DNA from: Anaerolineae bacterium | GTDB taxonomy: Bacteria; Chloroflexota; Anaerolineae; Aggregatilineales; JAFGMM01 | Length of the DNA: 64,000 bases | Assembly: GCA_027494055.1 (NCBI GenBank) | Contig: JAOSJO010000012.1 | Coordinates: 744,001 to 808,000, forward strand | Direction of reading: 5' to 3' | Part shown: positions 10,606 to 19,482 of the stretch, piece by piece | Layout: every line of letters starts with the position of its first letter | How positions within the stretch are numbered: the first letter of the stretch is position 1 | Notes under the pieces: model-generated | The model's database searches: none | Seen by the model: the letters and a program-made list of their open reading frames with translations, nothing else | What the model was told of the DNA's origin: nothing | Program-made: the position numbers and the translations under genes

Positions 10606-10856
10606 ATGAGCGAGAACCCTACTCAATTTGATACTGTCATGTCGCAGGCGCTCAGCTATCGTTGGAAGAGCGCGTGCGCCTGGCAAAACGCATTCTGGAA
10701 ACGGTCGAGGGTGACCTGCCAGCGGAGACGGGCAAGGAGCCTCGTCTATCCCTCTACGGCGCGCTGGCCGATCTGAACCTCAACGTTTCTGAAGAGGACA
10801 TCGCTGAGGTGCGGCGTGAGATGCTGGCGAACTTCCCGCGCGAGGACATCGCGTAA
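10606..10856 (+). CDS. Addiction-module antitoxin (VapB-like)
   Basis: About 83 residues: MSENPTQFDTVMSQALSLS, then LEERVRLAKRILETVEGD, then a C-terminal acidic helix EEDIAEVRREMLANFPRED. The SLSLEERVRLAKRI segment is common in small antitoxins that pair with PIN-domain toxins. One base is missing near 10652. The TAA stop shares a base with the downstream ATG (TAATG, 10854-10858), the coupling expected for a toxin-antitoxin pair. Confidence 0.6.
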
Positions 10857-11250
10857 TGATTGCGGGTAGCAGACACGCACACGATTATCTGGTACCTGGA
10901 CCGCGACCTACGCCTGTCAGCACCGGCGAGAAACGCAATCGAGATCACCGCACAGGACGGTGATGTCATCGGCGTGTCTACCATCACGCTGGTTGAGACA
11001 ATCTACCTCATCGAGAAACAAAGGTACCGGTGGAGACCTTGCCACGCATGTGCCGCGCTGCGAACACCGAAAGGCGTGTTTGTGGAAGTCCCACTCGATC
11101 TTGACATCGCGAAGCGCTCAGGCGAGTAGATCGCTCGCTTGTGCCTGACATGCCTGATCGGATTGTCGCAGCAACGGCGTTGCATCTCAAAGTGCCTGTC
11201 ATCAGCCGGGATGGAAAGATAGCGTGTCCGGAGTCACAACGATTTGGTAA
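10856..11250 (+). CDS. vapC: PIN-domain ribonuclease toxin (VapC-like), frameshifted
   Basis: The corrected sequence begins MIAVADTHTIIWYLDRD, giving the first PIN acidic residue. It continues with VIGVSTITLVETIYLIEKQR (second acidic position), then VPLDLDIAKA, VPDMPDRIVAATALHL (third and fourth acidic positions) and VSGVTTIW at the stop. About 131 residues, normal for VapC. At least three to four single-base corrections are required (near 10866, 11030, 11120 and 11220), more per kilobase than in most neighbours, so it is either damaged or in a badly read stretch. The 3' end overlaps the convergent oxidoreductase reading frame by up to 49 bases. Confidence 0.6.
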
Positions 11251-12300
11251 AGGCCAGAGCCGCAACCGACCTTATCCGCCCGCTGCTTTCCCCAATCTGG
11301 GCGCGTCTTTTGTCTCATGCGTGATACGCCTTCCAGCGCCGGCACGACGCGCTCCCCCAGCAGGCGTAACCCTTCCCCGGCGCTCAGGCCGTGCGGCGTG
11401 CCGAACTCGACGCGGCGCGCCCCGGCGTCGAAAAGCGCCTCGGCCTGGCGAATCACGTCAGCGGGTTTGCCGGCGATGGCGAAGCGCTCAAGCAGGCTGT
11501 CGCTGATAAGCTGCGCCGCCGCCCCCGGCTCTCCCTGCGCCACGGCCTGGCGGATCCGCGTCAGCAGTTTCGGTTCCACCGGGACGGTCGGGTCCAGCGG
11601 CGCAACCACCGGCAGGTAGAGCGCCGCCGCGCGCCGCGCCGCTTCGCGCGCCTGATCGCGGTCCTCGTCCACGACCGTGACCGCCCCCATCACCACTCCC
11701 ACCGCGTCGTTGGCAAGGTAGCCGCGCATCGTGCGCGCCATGTCTGGGTTGGCGGAACCGCCGACCTTCACTTCGTCGGCGATCTCAGCCGCGAGCGCCG
11801 CCAGCTTCGGCCCCCACGTGCCGATCATCACCGGGACGCGCGTTTCTGGCAGGGGGGTAGGACGCGCGGACGTGCGGGGCGAGCGTGAAGACCTGCCCGG
11901 TATAGCCGCCGGTTCCACCGGAGAGCAGGTAGCGCACGGCCTCGACCGCCTCACGGATGGCCTGGACCGGGCGCGCCGGCTCCGCGATGCCGTGATCGGC
12001 GAGCCACGCGCCGCGCGCAACCCCAATGTACACGCCGCCACCCGCCAACCCCGACAGCAGCGCCGTGCTGGCCGCGATGTCGATCGGGTGAATGCGGAAC
12101 GGTGACACTGCGGCAGGGCCGAGCCGCGCGCGCTGAATGTGCGGAGCCATCAGCAACAGAGGGCCGTAGCTGGGGTGAAACGGCGCGTCGCAGTAGACGC
12201 TTACCGCGTCGAAGGCGTATTGATCGACCTGCTGCGCCAGCGCGATATACTGCGCCGGCGTCTTGTCGGTCTGGAAGGCGATGCTGAGTTCGCGCTGCAT
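11202..12300 (-). CDS. LLM-class (luciferase-like) flavin/F420-dependent oxidoreductase
   Basis: N-terminal half MQRELSIAFQTDKTPAQYIALAQ..., C-terminal half from VPVMIGTWGPKLAALAAEIAD. Family features are the TIM-barrel start, IQRARLGPAAVSPFRIHPIDIA and ARGAWLADHG. One C too many in the C6 run near 11855-11860 breaks the frame; the corrected joint reads SYPLPETRVPVMIGTWG. The native C-terminus is uncertain. The last typical residues are LLGERVVPALEG near 11330; beyond these the frame runs on to 11202 through atypical sequence overlapping the toxin gene, so an uncorrected indel near the end is likely. The ATG shares a base with the upstream stop (TGATG). Substrate unknown. Confidence 0.75.
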
Positions 12301-12617
12301 CAGGTGAGGTCGTCGCTGTCCATTGTGCGCCGGGCAATGCGCTCGATCTTCATGATGACGCGCTCGTCCGGATCGGGGCAGGCGACGAGCGTGTCGCGTT
12401 CGAGCCAGTCATTCTCGGCGAGCTGGCGCTGCTTCGCGGCGAGCAGTGGCAGCACGGCGCTGAGCGCGTAGATGCAGAAGTGCTTCCCGGCGGGGATGCG
12501 CAGCTTGCTGCTCTCGGTGAGTTCGAAGTAATCGCCCACCTGCATCCCGCACACCGACCGCCCTTCGATGGCGACGACGGTCACGCGCAGGTCGTAGAGT
12601 TCAAACGCGCGCGGCAT
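12300..12617 (-). CDS. TIGR04076 family protein
   Basis: 105 residues. The conserved pattern is present: an early VTVVAIEG strand, VCGMQVGDYFEL, a central Cys (KHFCIYALSAVLPLLAA) and CPDPDERVIMKIERI at the end. The molecular role of this family is not known to me. It is sandwiched between two luciferase-like oxidoreductase genes, 2 bases after one and overlapping the start of the other, so it is probably co-translated with them. Confidence 0.72.
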   Translation of the reverse strand: MPRAFELYDLRVTVVAIEGRSVCGMQVGDYFELTESSKLRIPAGKHFCIYALSAVLPLLAAKQRQLAENDWLERDTLVACPDPDERVIMKIERIARRTMDSDDLT

Positions 12618-12619
12618 GG

Positions 12620-13629
12620 TCAGCGCCCCCTGAAGTGCGGCAGCACTTCGCGGCCCAGCGTCTCAATGGCCGCCAGCGGGTCCGGCCCAAGCGGGGGCCG
12701 AAGCTCAGGTGGCGGGCGCCCATCGCCGCCAGCCCTTCCAGACGCGCGATCAGGTCGCGCGGCGCGCCGACCACGCCGATGCGCAGCATCGCCGGGGTGA
12801 CGAGGGCCTTTGCCTTTGTCACGTCGTTCTCAACCATGATGGCGCGCTCAATCGGCGCGAAGTCCGCGCGCGCCAGCCCAAGCCGCTCCCAGATACGGGG
12901 ACTCATCGCCGGGCCGTAGTAGGCGACCTTCTCGCGCAACGCGTCCTCGGCGGCGGCGCGGTCATCCGCGATGGAGCACCAGATGCACGCGGCCACGTCA
13001 ATCGCGCCCGTGTCGCGCCCGGCGTGCGCCGCGCCCTCCTGGATATACGGCGTCACCGCCGCGTAGTGCTCCGGCGGGAAGAGCAACGGCAGCCCGCCGT
13101 CGGCGACCTCCCCGATGGCGCGCAGCATGTTGGGACTCGTCGCGCCGATGTAGATTGGAACCCGACGCTGGGGCGCAAAGCGCAGGTACGCCTCGCCGGT
13201 CCAGTGCAGAAAGCCGCCGTCGCAGGGGGCGCGCGCGCCGGCGAGCAGGGCGTTGATCGCGCGCACGCTCTCCACCAGGGCCGTGCGCGGCTTGCCATAC
13301 CCGGCGTCCGGCGTGATGCCCACCCACTTGAGAAACTCCCCCGCGCCCGACGCCAGCCCCAGGTTGAAGCGCTGCTCCGACAGCTCGTCGAGCGTGGCCG
13401 CCATCATCGCGATCTCGGCGGGATTGATGGTAAAAGGGTTGAGGATGCACGTGCCAATCTCGATACGCTGCGTCGCCCGCGCGACGGCGGCCAGGATCAC
13501 CGGCGCGCTGCGCAGGAACAGGTCATTGCTGACCCAGAACTGGTCGAAGCCGGCGGACTCGGCGGCCTGCGCGAGCGCGATGTACTCCCCGACCGGGAGG
13601 TCGTTGTTGAGGCGGATGCTGAACTTCAT
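12620..13629 (-). CDS. LLM-class oxidoreductase (methylene-H4MPT reductase-like)
   Basis: About 336 residues: MKFSIRLNNDLPVGEYIALAQ, then GFDQFWVSNDLFLRSAPVIL, RIEIGTCILNPFTINPAEIAM and a PIYIGATSPNMLRAIGEVADG segment. This is the usual order of the F420-dependent branch of the luciferase-like superfamily. A base is missing in the C run near 12698-12702; with it restored the tail is SFGPPLGPDPLAAIETLGRE and ends FRGR at 12620. It begins directly after the RidA stop and is part of the same operon. Cofactor choice (F420 or FMN) and substrate are not visible in sequence. Confidence 0.8.
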
Positions 13630-14031
13630 CTAGCCGCCGGCCCCGGCCCCGACGATGGCTTCCGCTTCCATCTCGACCAGATACCCCGGCCCCACCAGCG
13701 CGCTCACCTCGATGAGGGTGTTAGCCGGGCGGATGTCGCCGAAGAACTCGGCGTGGGCGCGGGCGGCCTCCTCCCACCGGCTCACGTCGGTCACGTAGAT
13801 GCGCGTGCGCACCACATCGGCCAGCGACGCGCCCGCCTGCTCGAGCGCGCGCGCGATCTTCTGGATGATATACACCGTCTGCGCGTAGACGTCGCCCGCG
13901 CCGACGAGATTGCCATGCTCGTCAGTTGCGGTGGTCCCGGAGACGTGCACCACGTTCCCCACGCGCACGGCGCGCGAGTATCCCGCGATGGCCTCCCACG
14001 GCGTGCCGGAGGAGATGTTCTGTCGGGTCAT
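13630..14031 (-). CDS. RidA/YjgF family protein (enamine/imine deaminase type)
   Basis: 133 residues, intact. Family hallmarks are SSGTPWEAIAGYSRAVRVGN, VHVSGTTATDEHG and the C-terminal VVRTRIYVTDVSRW...RPANTLIEVSALVGPGYLVEMEAEA, including the Arg used to bind the carboxylate of the 2-aminoacrylate-type substrate. Members hydrolyse reactive enamines or imines, or act in specific amine catabolic routes. It lies 11 bases after the M24 peptidase gene and directly before an oxidoreductase, so it may remove an imine made in this pathway. Confidence 0.88.
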   Translation of the reverse strand: MTRQNISSGTPWEAIAGYSRAVRVGNVVHVSGTTATDEHGNLVGAGDVYAQTVYIIQKIARALEQAGASLADVVRTRIYVTDVSRWEEAARAHAEFFGDIRPANTLIEVSALVGPGYLVEMEAEAIVGAGAGG

Positions 14032-14042
14032 GGGTCCCCTGC

Positions 14043-15184
14043 CTAATCGACTACACGAAGCGTCGGGAAGCCGCGCGTCAGCGGTTCGCCGCCGCCGGGG
14101 CGCGCAACGACCACATCTTCAACGCGCGCCGAACACCGGTCATGGAACAGGATGCTCGGCTCGATTGTGAACAGCATCCCTCCTGGATTACGGTGTCATC
14201 GGTTTTGGTGAGGAAGGGCGGCTCGTGCACGTCCAGGCCAATGCCGTGCCCGAGCCGGTGACGGAACGCCGCGCCGTATCCAGCGTCTTCGATAACCTGG
14301 CGCGCGGCGGCGTCAACCTGGGCGGCGGTGACCGCGCCCGCGCGCAGCGCAGCAATCCCGGCGGCCTGCGACGCCATCACCAGGTCGAACACGCGCTGGA
14401 ATTCCGCGTCCGGCGCGCCAAAAGCCACCGTGCGCCCGAAGTCATAGCAGTAGCCCTCGTAGATGCCGCCGAAGTCGAAGAGAATCGACACGGGCGGGTG
14501 AAGCTGGCGGCGCCAGTGCTTTTCCGGGTGGCCGAAGATTAGTTCATGGTTCGGGCCGGCGTTGTAGAGCGCCGTGGTAAACGACGGGCCGGGGGAGCCA
14601 TGTCGCCGCAACTGGTAATCGACCTCGGCCATGATGTCGAGTTCGGTCATCCCGTGCTTGAGCTTGGGCAGCACCTCGGCGAAGCTCGCCTCGGTAAGCT
14701 CGCCAGCGCGCCGCATGAGGGCGATCTCGTCCTCGCTCTTGATCGCGCGCAGCGGGCGCAGCAGTTCCGTGGCAGAGACAAACGTCGCTTCAGGATACAG
14801 GCGCTGCAACGCGAAGACGGTCTCGCCGCGCGTGCGGTCGCTCAGGGCGATGCGCGGTCGCTGTGGAACCTCGAAACGCGCAAGGACATCGTGCACCAGC
14901 GCGACCGGATCGTCAAAGTCGCCCAGGATACGCACTTCAACGGCAGTGCTCCCCAGGCCGCCGAACTCGGCGGACATGCGCGGCAGGGCCAGGACAGGCG
15001 CGTGAGCCGGCGCCATCCACATGCCCTCAAGCCACGCGCCGGGGTGGATCGTCGCGCCGAAGTTGGGGAACTCGCGCGGCAGGCCGGTGAGGTACTGCAA
15101 GTCGGCTGAGACCGGGAAGAAGGCTAAATCGGCGTTGGTGCCCAGTTGTTCGCTGAAGCGCCGTAGATGGTCATCGTATTGCAT
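14043..15184 (-). CDS. M24 family metallopeptidase (Xaa-Pro dipeptidase type)
   Basis: About 380 residues with an N-terminal creatinase-like domain and a C-terminal pita-bread domain. All five metal ligands are visible after correction: the two Asp in LFDFGGIYEGYCYDFGRT, His in HRLGHGIGLDVHE, Glu in MLFTIEPSILF and Glu in SARVEDVVVARP. A single-base change near 14178-14185 (GGAGGG) is needed; uncorrected, the last two ligands are lost. The ATG at 15184 has AGAGG 10 bases upstream and follows a truncated RbsC start by 13 bases. It probably cleaves peptides or creatine-like amides imported by the neighbouring transporter (inference). Confidence 0.85.
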
Positions 15185-15197
15185 GGGATAGGTACCT

Positions 15198-15341
15198 CTA
15201 GTTCAGGTTGTTCGGCGTCAGGAACCGGTCGCTGAGCAGGGTCAACGCCAGGCAGAGCAGCCCAAACGAAAGGAGCAGCCCGTAGCGTTGGAAGAAAGAC
15301 CGCCAGTCGCGCGTCCGGAGCGATGCCACTGCCTCAGCCAT
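15198..15341 (-). pseudogene. N-terminal remnant of a ribose-type ABC permease (RbsC-like), 47 residues
   Basis: Reads MAEAVASLRTRDWRSFFQRY, one membrane helix (GLLLSFGLLCLALTLL), then SDRFLTPNNLN and TAG. The helix followed by LS-x-x-F-x-T-x-NNL-x-N is the start of RbsC/BPD_transp_2 permeases; the remaining helices of the family are absent from the following DNA, which goes straight into the M24 gene. It is either a deletion remnant or a reused leader peptide coupled to the M24 gene. Confidence 0.6.
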
Positions 15342-15560
15342 GTATGTTTACCTGTGTTGCGCGGCGCGAATCGGTGCGGACGATGGTGGTTGTGTCAGAC
15401 AGCCGTGGCTCAGTGCGCCTCTTCTCCCCAACGGACGAATCCCGGAGAGCGCCGGCCCTGCGCGAGCCTTCATGAACTCAGCGCACGGGATTTTAACCCT
15501 GCGCGGGCGACTTGTCACGCGCGCGGTGGCTGCATTGGTGCCAGTCGGCGATGCCGCCGG
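15342..15560. other. 219-base gap without a recognisable gene
   Basis: Lies between the OppC stop and the RbsC remnant. I see no convincing coding frame, hairpin terminator or operator. It may contain a promoter for the M24-RidA-oxidoreductase genes, but no well-spaced pair of elements was found. Confidence 0.4.
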
Positions 15561-16466
15561 TCAACTATACTGCGTCGGGTCGAGGGCGTCACGCAGGCCG
15601 TCGCCGAGGAAGTTGAACCCCATCACCGTGATCATGATAACCAGGCCGGGGAACACGGCGTACCACCACTTGCCTGTCGGGAGGTAGTTCCGGCCCACAT
15701 CGACCATCGTGCCCCAGCTTGGGTTTGGCACCTGCACGCCCAGGCCCAGGAAGCTGAGCGTCGACTCGGCAAGGATGGCGCCGGCCACGCCCAGCGTCGC
15801 CAGGACAATCATCGGCGCGACCGCGTTCGGGAGCACGTGGATCAGCAGGATACGCGCGGTCTTCACGCCCATCGCCCGCGCCGCCGTGACGTATTCCATT
15901 TCCTTGACCGAGAGCACCTGGCTGCGCATCATGCGCGCGTGCCCGGTCCAGCCGATAAGGCCCAGCGCAAGGAAGATGGTTATCGGGTTGGGTTCGAAAA
16001 TCGTGACCCAAACAATCAGGAACATGAGGCCCGGTATCGTGAGAAAAATGTCCGTTAGGCGCATAATCACGTCGTCGATCCAGCCGCCGTACCACCCTGA
16101 GAGCGCGCCGAGCGTCATGCCGATACTGACCGCCACGCCCTGGGCCACGAAGCCGATCACGAGCGAGATGCGCGCGCCGTAGACGAGGCGGCTGAAGATG
16201 TCGCGCCCAAGCTCGTCGGTGCCGAGCGGATACTGCCCGTTCGGCGGCACGAGGCGGTCGGTGTAGTGTGGCTCAATCGGGTCGAACGGCGCGACAGCGT
16301 CCGCAAAGATGGCGCATACGACCATCATCACCACAATCAACAGCCCGACGAGCGCGACGCGGTTGCGGCGGAACGTATACCAGAAACGCGCGCGGTTGGT
16401 GACCGACCGCTGCGTTTCCAGCGCCACCGGGGGCGCCGGTGAGGATTGTGTCTGCCCTGTCGTCAC
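15561..16466 (-). CDS. Oligopeptide/dipeptide-type ABC transporter permease (OppC/DppC)
   Basis: 301 residues, intact. N-terminal cytoplasmic stretch, helix VALVGLLIVVMMVVCAIFAD, the GTDELGRDIFSRLVYGAR motif, EAA loop TAARAMGVKTARILLIHVLPN and LSFLGLGVQVPNPSWGTMV, all standard for DppC. It starts 13 bases after the OppB stop. It completes a second importer in this window whose ATPase subunits are also missing. Confidence 0.92.
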   Translation of the reverse strand: MTTGQTQSSPAPPVALETQRSVTNRARFWYTFRRNRVALVGLLIVVMMVVCAIFADAVAPFDPIEPHYTDRLVPPNGQYPLGTDELGRDIFSRLVYGARISLVIGFVAQGVAVSIGMTLGALSGWYGGWIDDVIMRLTDIFLTIPGLMFLIVWVTIFEPNPITIFLALGLIGWTGHARMMRSQVLSVKEMEYVTAARAMGVKTARILLIHVLPNAVAPMIVLATLGVAGAILAESTLSFLGLGVQVPNPSWGTMVDVGRNYLPTGKWWYAVFPGLVIMITVMGFNFLGDGLRDALDPTQYS

Positions 16467-16478
16467 AAGAGCCGTCCC

Positions 16479-17417
16479 TTACTCGTAGCGGATGCGCGGG
16501 TTGATGAGCACGTAAGCCAGGTCTGTGATCAGGTTGATGGCGATGTACAGGAACGCGCCGAAGATCAGGATACCCAGGATCACGGGCGTGTCGCGGCGCA
16601 TGATGGCCGGGACGATGGCGCGGCCCAGGCCCGGCCAGTTAAAGACCGTCTCCGTGACGATTGCGCCGCCGAGCAGCCCGCCGATGTCGAGCGCGATCAC
16701 CGTAATGACCGGGATGAGGGCGTTGCGGAGCTGGTGGCGCGTGAGGATCACGCGATACCGCAGGCCCTTCGCGCGCGCAGTCGTGACGTAGGGCTGAGTC
16801 TTGACTTCCAGCATCGACGAGCGGGTGACGCGCGCCAGCGTCGCCGAGTAGTACGCGCCCAACACCAGCGACGGCAGCATCATGTGGCGCACGGACCCCT
16901 CTTCGTAGCCGGCGACCGGGAACACGGCGAGCGGCTCCTGGGTCAGCACCAACTGCGCCAGCAACGCGGACCAGAACACCGGCATCGACACGCCGATGAG
17001 GGCGACAACCATGAGCCAGTGGTCCACCCACGAGTACTGTCGCTCGGCGGCGACAATGCCTGCGGGCAGGCCGATGAGCACGGCCACGACCATAGCCCCT
17101 ATCATGAGCTGCGCCGTGCGTGGGAAACGATAGCCGATGATGGCGGAGACGGATTCCTCGTGTACCTGGGACTCGCCCAGGTCGAAGCGCAGCATTTGCT
17201 CCAGGAACTTGAGATAACGCACGTGGAACGGGTCGTTGAGGCCCATGCGCTCGCGCGTCGCTTCGATCACCTCAGGGTCGAGGCGGTTATACTCCTCGCC
17301 AAGCACGGCGCGAAGCGGGTCGCCGGGCATCATAAAGGCCAGGATGAACAGGATGGTGAACACGCCCCACAATGTGGGGATTACCATCAACAGCCGCCGG
17401 ATGATGTATTTGCCCAT
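16479..17417 (-). CDS. Oligopeptide/dipeptide-type ABC transporter permease (OppB/DppB)
   Basis: 312 residues, intact. MGKYIIRRLLMVIPTLWGVF is the normal DppB start; an upstream in-frame extension to 17474 crosses a hairpin and was not used. It contains GDPLRAVLGEEYNRLDPEV, an EAA loop TTARAKGLRYRVILTRHQLRN and the terminal INPRIRYE. It partners with the downstream OppC-type protein. Confidence 0.92.
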   Translation of the reverse strand: MGKYIIRRLLMVIPTLWGVFTILFILAFMMPGDPLRAVLGEEYNRLDPEVIEATRERMGLNDPFHVRYLKFLEQMLRFDLGESQVHEESVSAIIGYRFPRTAQLMIGAMVVAVLIGLPAGIVAAERQYSWVDHWLMVVALIGVSMPVFWSALLAQLVLTQEPLAVFPVAGYEEGSVRHMMLPSLVLGAYYSATLARVTRSSMLEVKTQPYVTTARAKGLRYRVILTRHQLRNALIPVITVIALDIGGLLGGAIVTETVFNWPGLGRAIVPAIMRRDTPVILGILIFGAFLYIAINLITDLAYVLINPRIRYE

Positions 17418-17458
17418 TGTCTTGCCTGCGCTGTCTTCAAGAGGCCGCCATGATTGCG

Positions 17459-17482
17459 GGGGCGGGTTCTGCAACCCGCCCC
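17459..17482. repeat. Hairpin between binding-protein and permease genes
   Basis: A 10-bp perfect stem (GGGGCGGGTT / AACCCGCCCC) with loop CTGC and no T tract. It lies 31 bases after the binding-protein stop and 41 bases before the OppB start, the same place as the palindrome in the first importer operon. Confidence 0.65.
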
Positions 17483-17513
17483 TGCGGTTCTCGCGGAGAG
17501 AGATGACGCGTTA

Positions 17514-19115
17514 CTATGGAAGCAGGTCGGTGTTCACGCTGACCGGCCAGAGGTGCGCCGTGTACGAGCCGCCGCCGCCCGGCTCGAAGCTCTCGATCCA
17601 GGGCTTCTGCAGCCAGGTGACTTTGCTGTAGGCCGAGACGATCACCGGGGAGTCTTCCATGATCAGGTTGTGCGCCTGCAGGTAGAGGTCGGCGCGCGCC
17701 TCTGGGTCATACTCCGCCATCGCCTGCTCAAGCAGCGCGTCCACTTCGGGGTTCTTGTATTTGGTGTCATCGCGCTCGTTCATGAACAGGTAGTTGAGAG
17801 TGTCAGACGGGTCGGGGATGCCGGCGCTCCAACCGCTCAGGAACATCAGCACGTCATCCTGGCCGATGTGATCCCAGTAGGTCGCCGCGTCCTCGACGAC
17901 GATATTCAGGGTGACGCCGAGCGTGCGCAGGTCCTCCTGGAGCACGGGCAGGGAGAGTTCGTCCTTCGCGCTGGAGAACACGTACAGATCAATCGGCGGG
18001 ATGCCCTCGCCGTTGGGGAAGCCGGCCTCCTCCAGCAGTTGCGCGGCTGTGTCCAGGTTGTACTCATAGATGGTCTCAGGCGTCGAGGCCGGCATGGCCG
18101 GCGGCAGGACTCCCAGCGTCCCTGGGAAGCGGACGCCTTCCATCAGGTCGTTCCACACCAGTTCGCGGTTGAAGGCGTGCGCAAACGCCTGGCGGACCAG
18201 CGGGTTCTCGGCGAAGAAGCCCGTGCTCATCTTGAAACCGAAATACCGCATGTTCAGGCCGGGCATTTCGTTGTACTCGTCCGGGAACTCCTCGCGGATT
18301 GCCGCGAACTGCCCGGTGGGGAAGTGGAACAGGAAGTCCAGTTCATTCTGGCGGTACATGAGCAACTCGGTGTTGGCATCGGGCACGTTGATGAACCGGA
18401 TGCCATCCACTTTCGGGAAGCCTTCCTGCCAGTATTCGGGGTTGGCGACCAGCGTGATGTGATCATCGCGGAGCCACTCCACGAACATGAAGGGGCCGGT
18501 ACCGACGGGCCGGTTGCTGAAGTCTGGAAGCTGCTCATAGGCCTCGCGCGGCACGATCGTGATCGCGCCGGCGCTGACCGTGAAGAAGAGGCGGTTTGGC
18601 GCCTTCAACGTGACCGTGAAGGTGTAGTCGTCCACGAGTTCGATGCCGGAGATCGACTCGGCCTCACCTGCGCGGAACTCGTCGATCCCCACCACGTCGT
18701 CCATCATCTCCGGGTGCTTCGAGATCGTCTCGTCGGAAGAAGCGTAGATGTGCGCGCTCCACACGTAGTCTTCGGCCTTGACCTCCCGGTCGTCCCACTC
18801 GATGCCTTCCACATCATGGAACAGGACACCCTCGCGAAGCTTGACGGTGTAGGTCATCAAGTCGTCGGAGAGGTCCCAGCTTTCGGCCAGCCGGGGGCTT
18901 GCCTCACCGGTGGACTGGTCGATAAAGACCAGGCCTTCGTAGATTGGGCGGGTGATCGTGCCGATGGCGATGGTTGTCGCAGTGAACGGATTCAGGTGCT
19001 CCGGGTCAGGGGTGATGGGATACCGCAGGATCACCTCATCCTGAGCGACGGCTGCCGGGGCCGCGAGCACGGCGACGACGATCAGTGTGAGCAACACAGA
19101 TAGTCTCTTAATCAT
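17514..19115 (-). CDS. Family-5 ABC transporter substrate-binding protein (oligopeptide type)
   Basis: 533 residues, intact. Signal peptide MIKRLSVLLTLIVVAVLAAP...AVA-QDE without a lipobox. SBP_bac_5 features include PDPEHLNPFTATT, SPRLAESWDLSDD, YVWSAHIYASSDETISKHP and VRQAFAHAFNRELVWND. The ATG at 19115 has GAGGAGGAG 5-6 bases upstream; an in-frame start five codons earlier lacks this. First gene of the operon, transcribed away from the secreted glycosidase gene. Ligand unknown. Confidence 0.92.
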   Translation of the reverse strand: MIKRLSVLLTLIVVAVLAAPAAVAQDEVILRYPITPDPEHLNPFTATTIAIGTITRPIYEGLVFIDQSTGEASPRLAESWDLSDDLMTYTVKLREGVLFHDVEGIEWDDREVKAEDYVWSAHIYASSDETISKHPEMMDDVVGIDEFRAGEAESISGIELVDDYTFTVTLKAPNRLFFTVSAGAITIVPREAYEQLPDFSNRPVGTGPFMFVEWLRDDHITLVANPEYWQEGFPKVDGIRFINVPDANTELLMYRQNELDFLFHFPTGQFAAIREEFPDEYNEMPGLNMRYFGFKMSTGFFAENPLVRQAFAHAFNRELVWNDLMEGVRFPGTLGVLPPAMPASTPETIYEYNLDTAAQLLEEAGFPNGEGIPPIDLYVFSSAKDELSLPVLQEDLRTLGVTLNIVVEDAATYWDHIGQDDVLMFLSGWSAGIPDPSDTLNYLFMNERDDTKYKNPEVDALLEQAMAEYDPEARADLYLQAHNLIMEDSPVIVSAYSKVTWLQKPWIESFEPGGGGSYTAHLWPVSVNTDLLP

Positions 19116-19360
19116 GGATCTCCTCCTCAAAGTAGGATCACGCGAGGTGCAACACAGCCGATGGGTTGCGGATGTCGTCCTTACTCAGGCAGGATACGCG
19201 CCTCCTTTCCGTCGCGTCCGTCAGTCAGTTCGCCAAGCGCCAAATAGCCCCTTGCGCTAATATTACACCAAAGAGTCTCCCTCGCAAGGTTGAGATGCGG
19301 CGCGGGCATGATTTTGGCGAATCTGCACCAGAACTGCCTGCGTAGGTGCGCGCCCCCGGT
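19116..19360. other. Upstream region of the second oligopeptide-type importer operon
   Basis: Non-coding spacer of a divergent gene pair. An AT-rich patch (CTAATATTACACC near 19257-19269) could hold the -10 element of the minus-strand operon, but no convincing -35 partner was found. No operator palindrome is evident. Confidence 0.3.
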
Positions 19361-19390
19361 TGGCGTTTGAGCGACGCTCGCCTTATATTC
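19361..19390 (+). promoter_or_regulatory. Promoter of the secreted glycosidase gene
   Basis: TTGGCG (19361-19366) and TATATT (19385-19390) with an 18-base spacer, about 90 bases upstream of the ATG at 19483. Confidence 0.45.
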
Positions 19391-19482
19391 TGTCAGGGCG
19401 TGCGCGGCCCTGGAGCGCGCGCGTTCGGTTTATTGGAATTCGCGACCGGGGCTGTAGAGCTTACAGAGGTGTGGAGTTGCGC

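Noticed and set aside
12300..13629. Possible bacterial luciferase light-production genes
   Set aside because: The two luciferase-like proteins belong to the broad LLM oxidoreductase superfamily; no fatty-acid reductase or luxAB-type pair is present.
17421..17513. Hairpin at 17459-17482 as a Rho-independent terminator
   Set aside because: No T tract follows the stem on either strand; it is reported as a repeat/stability hairpin instead.
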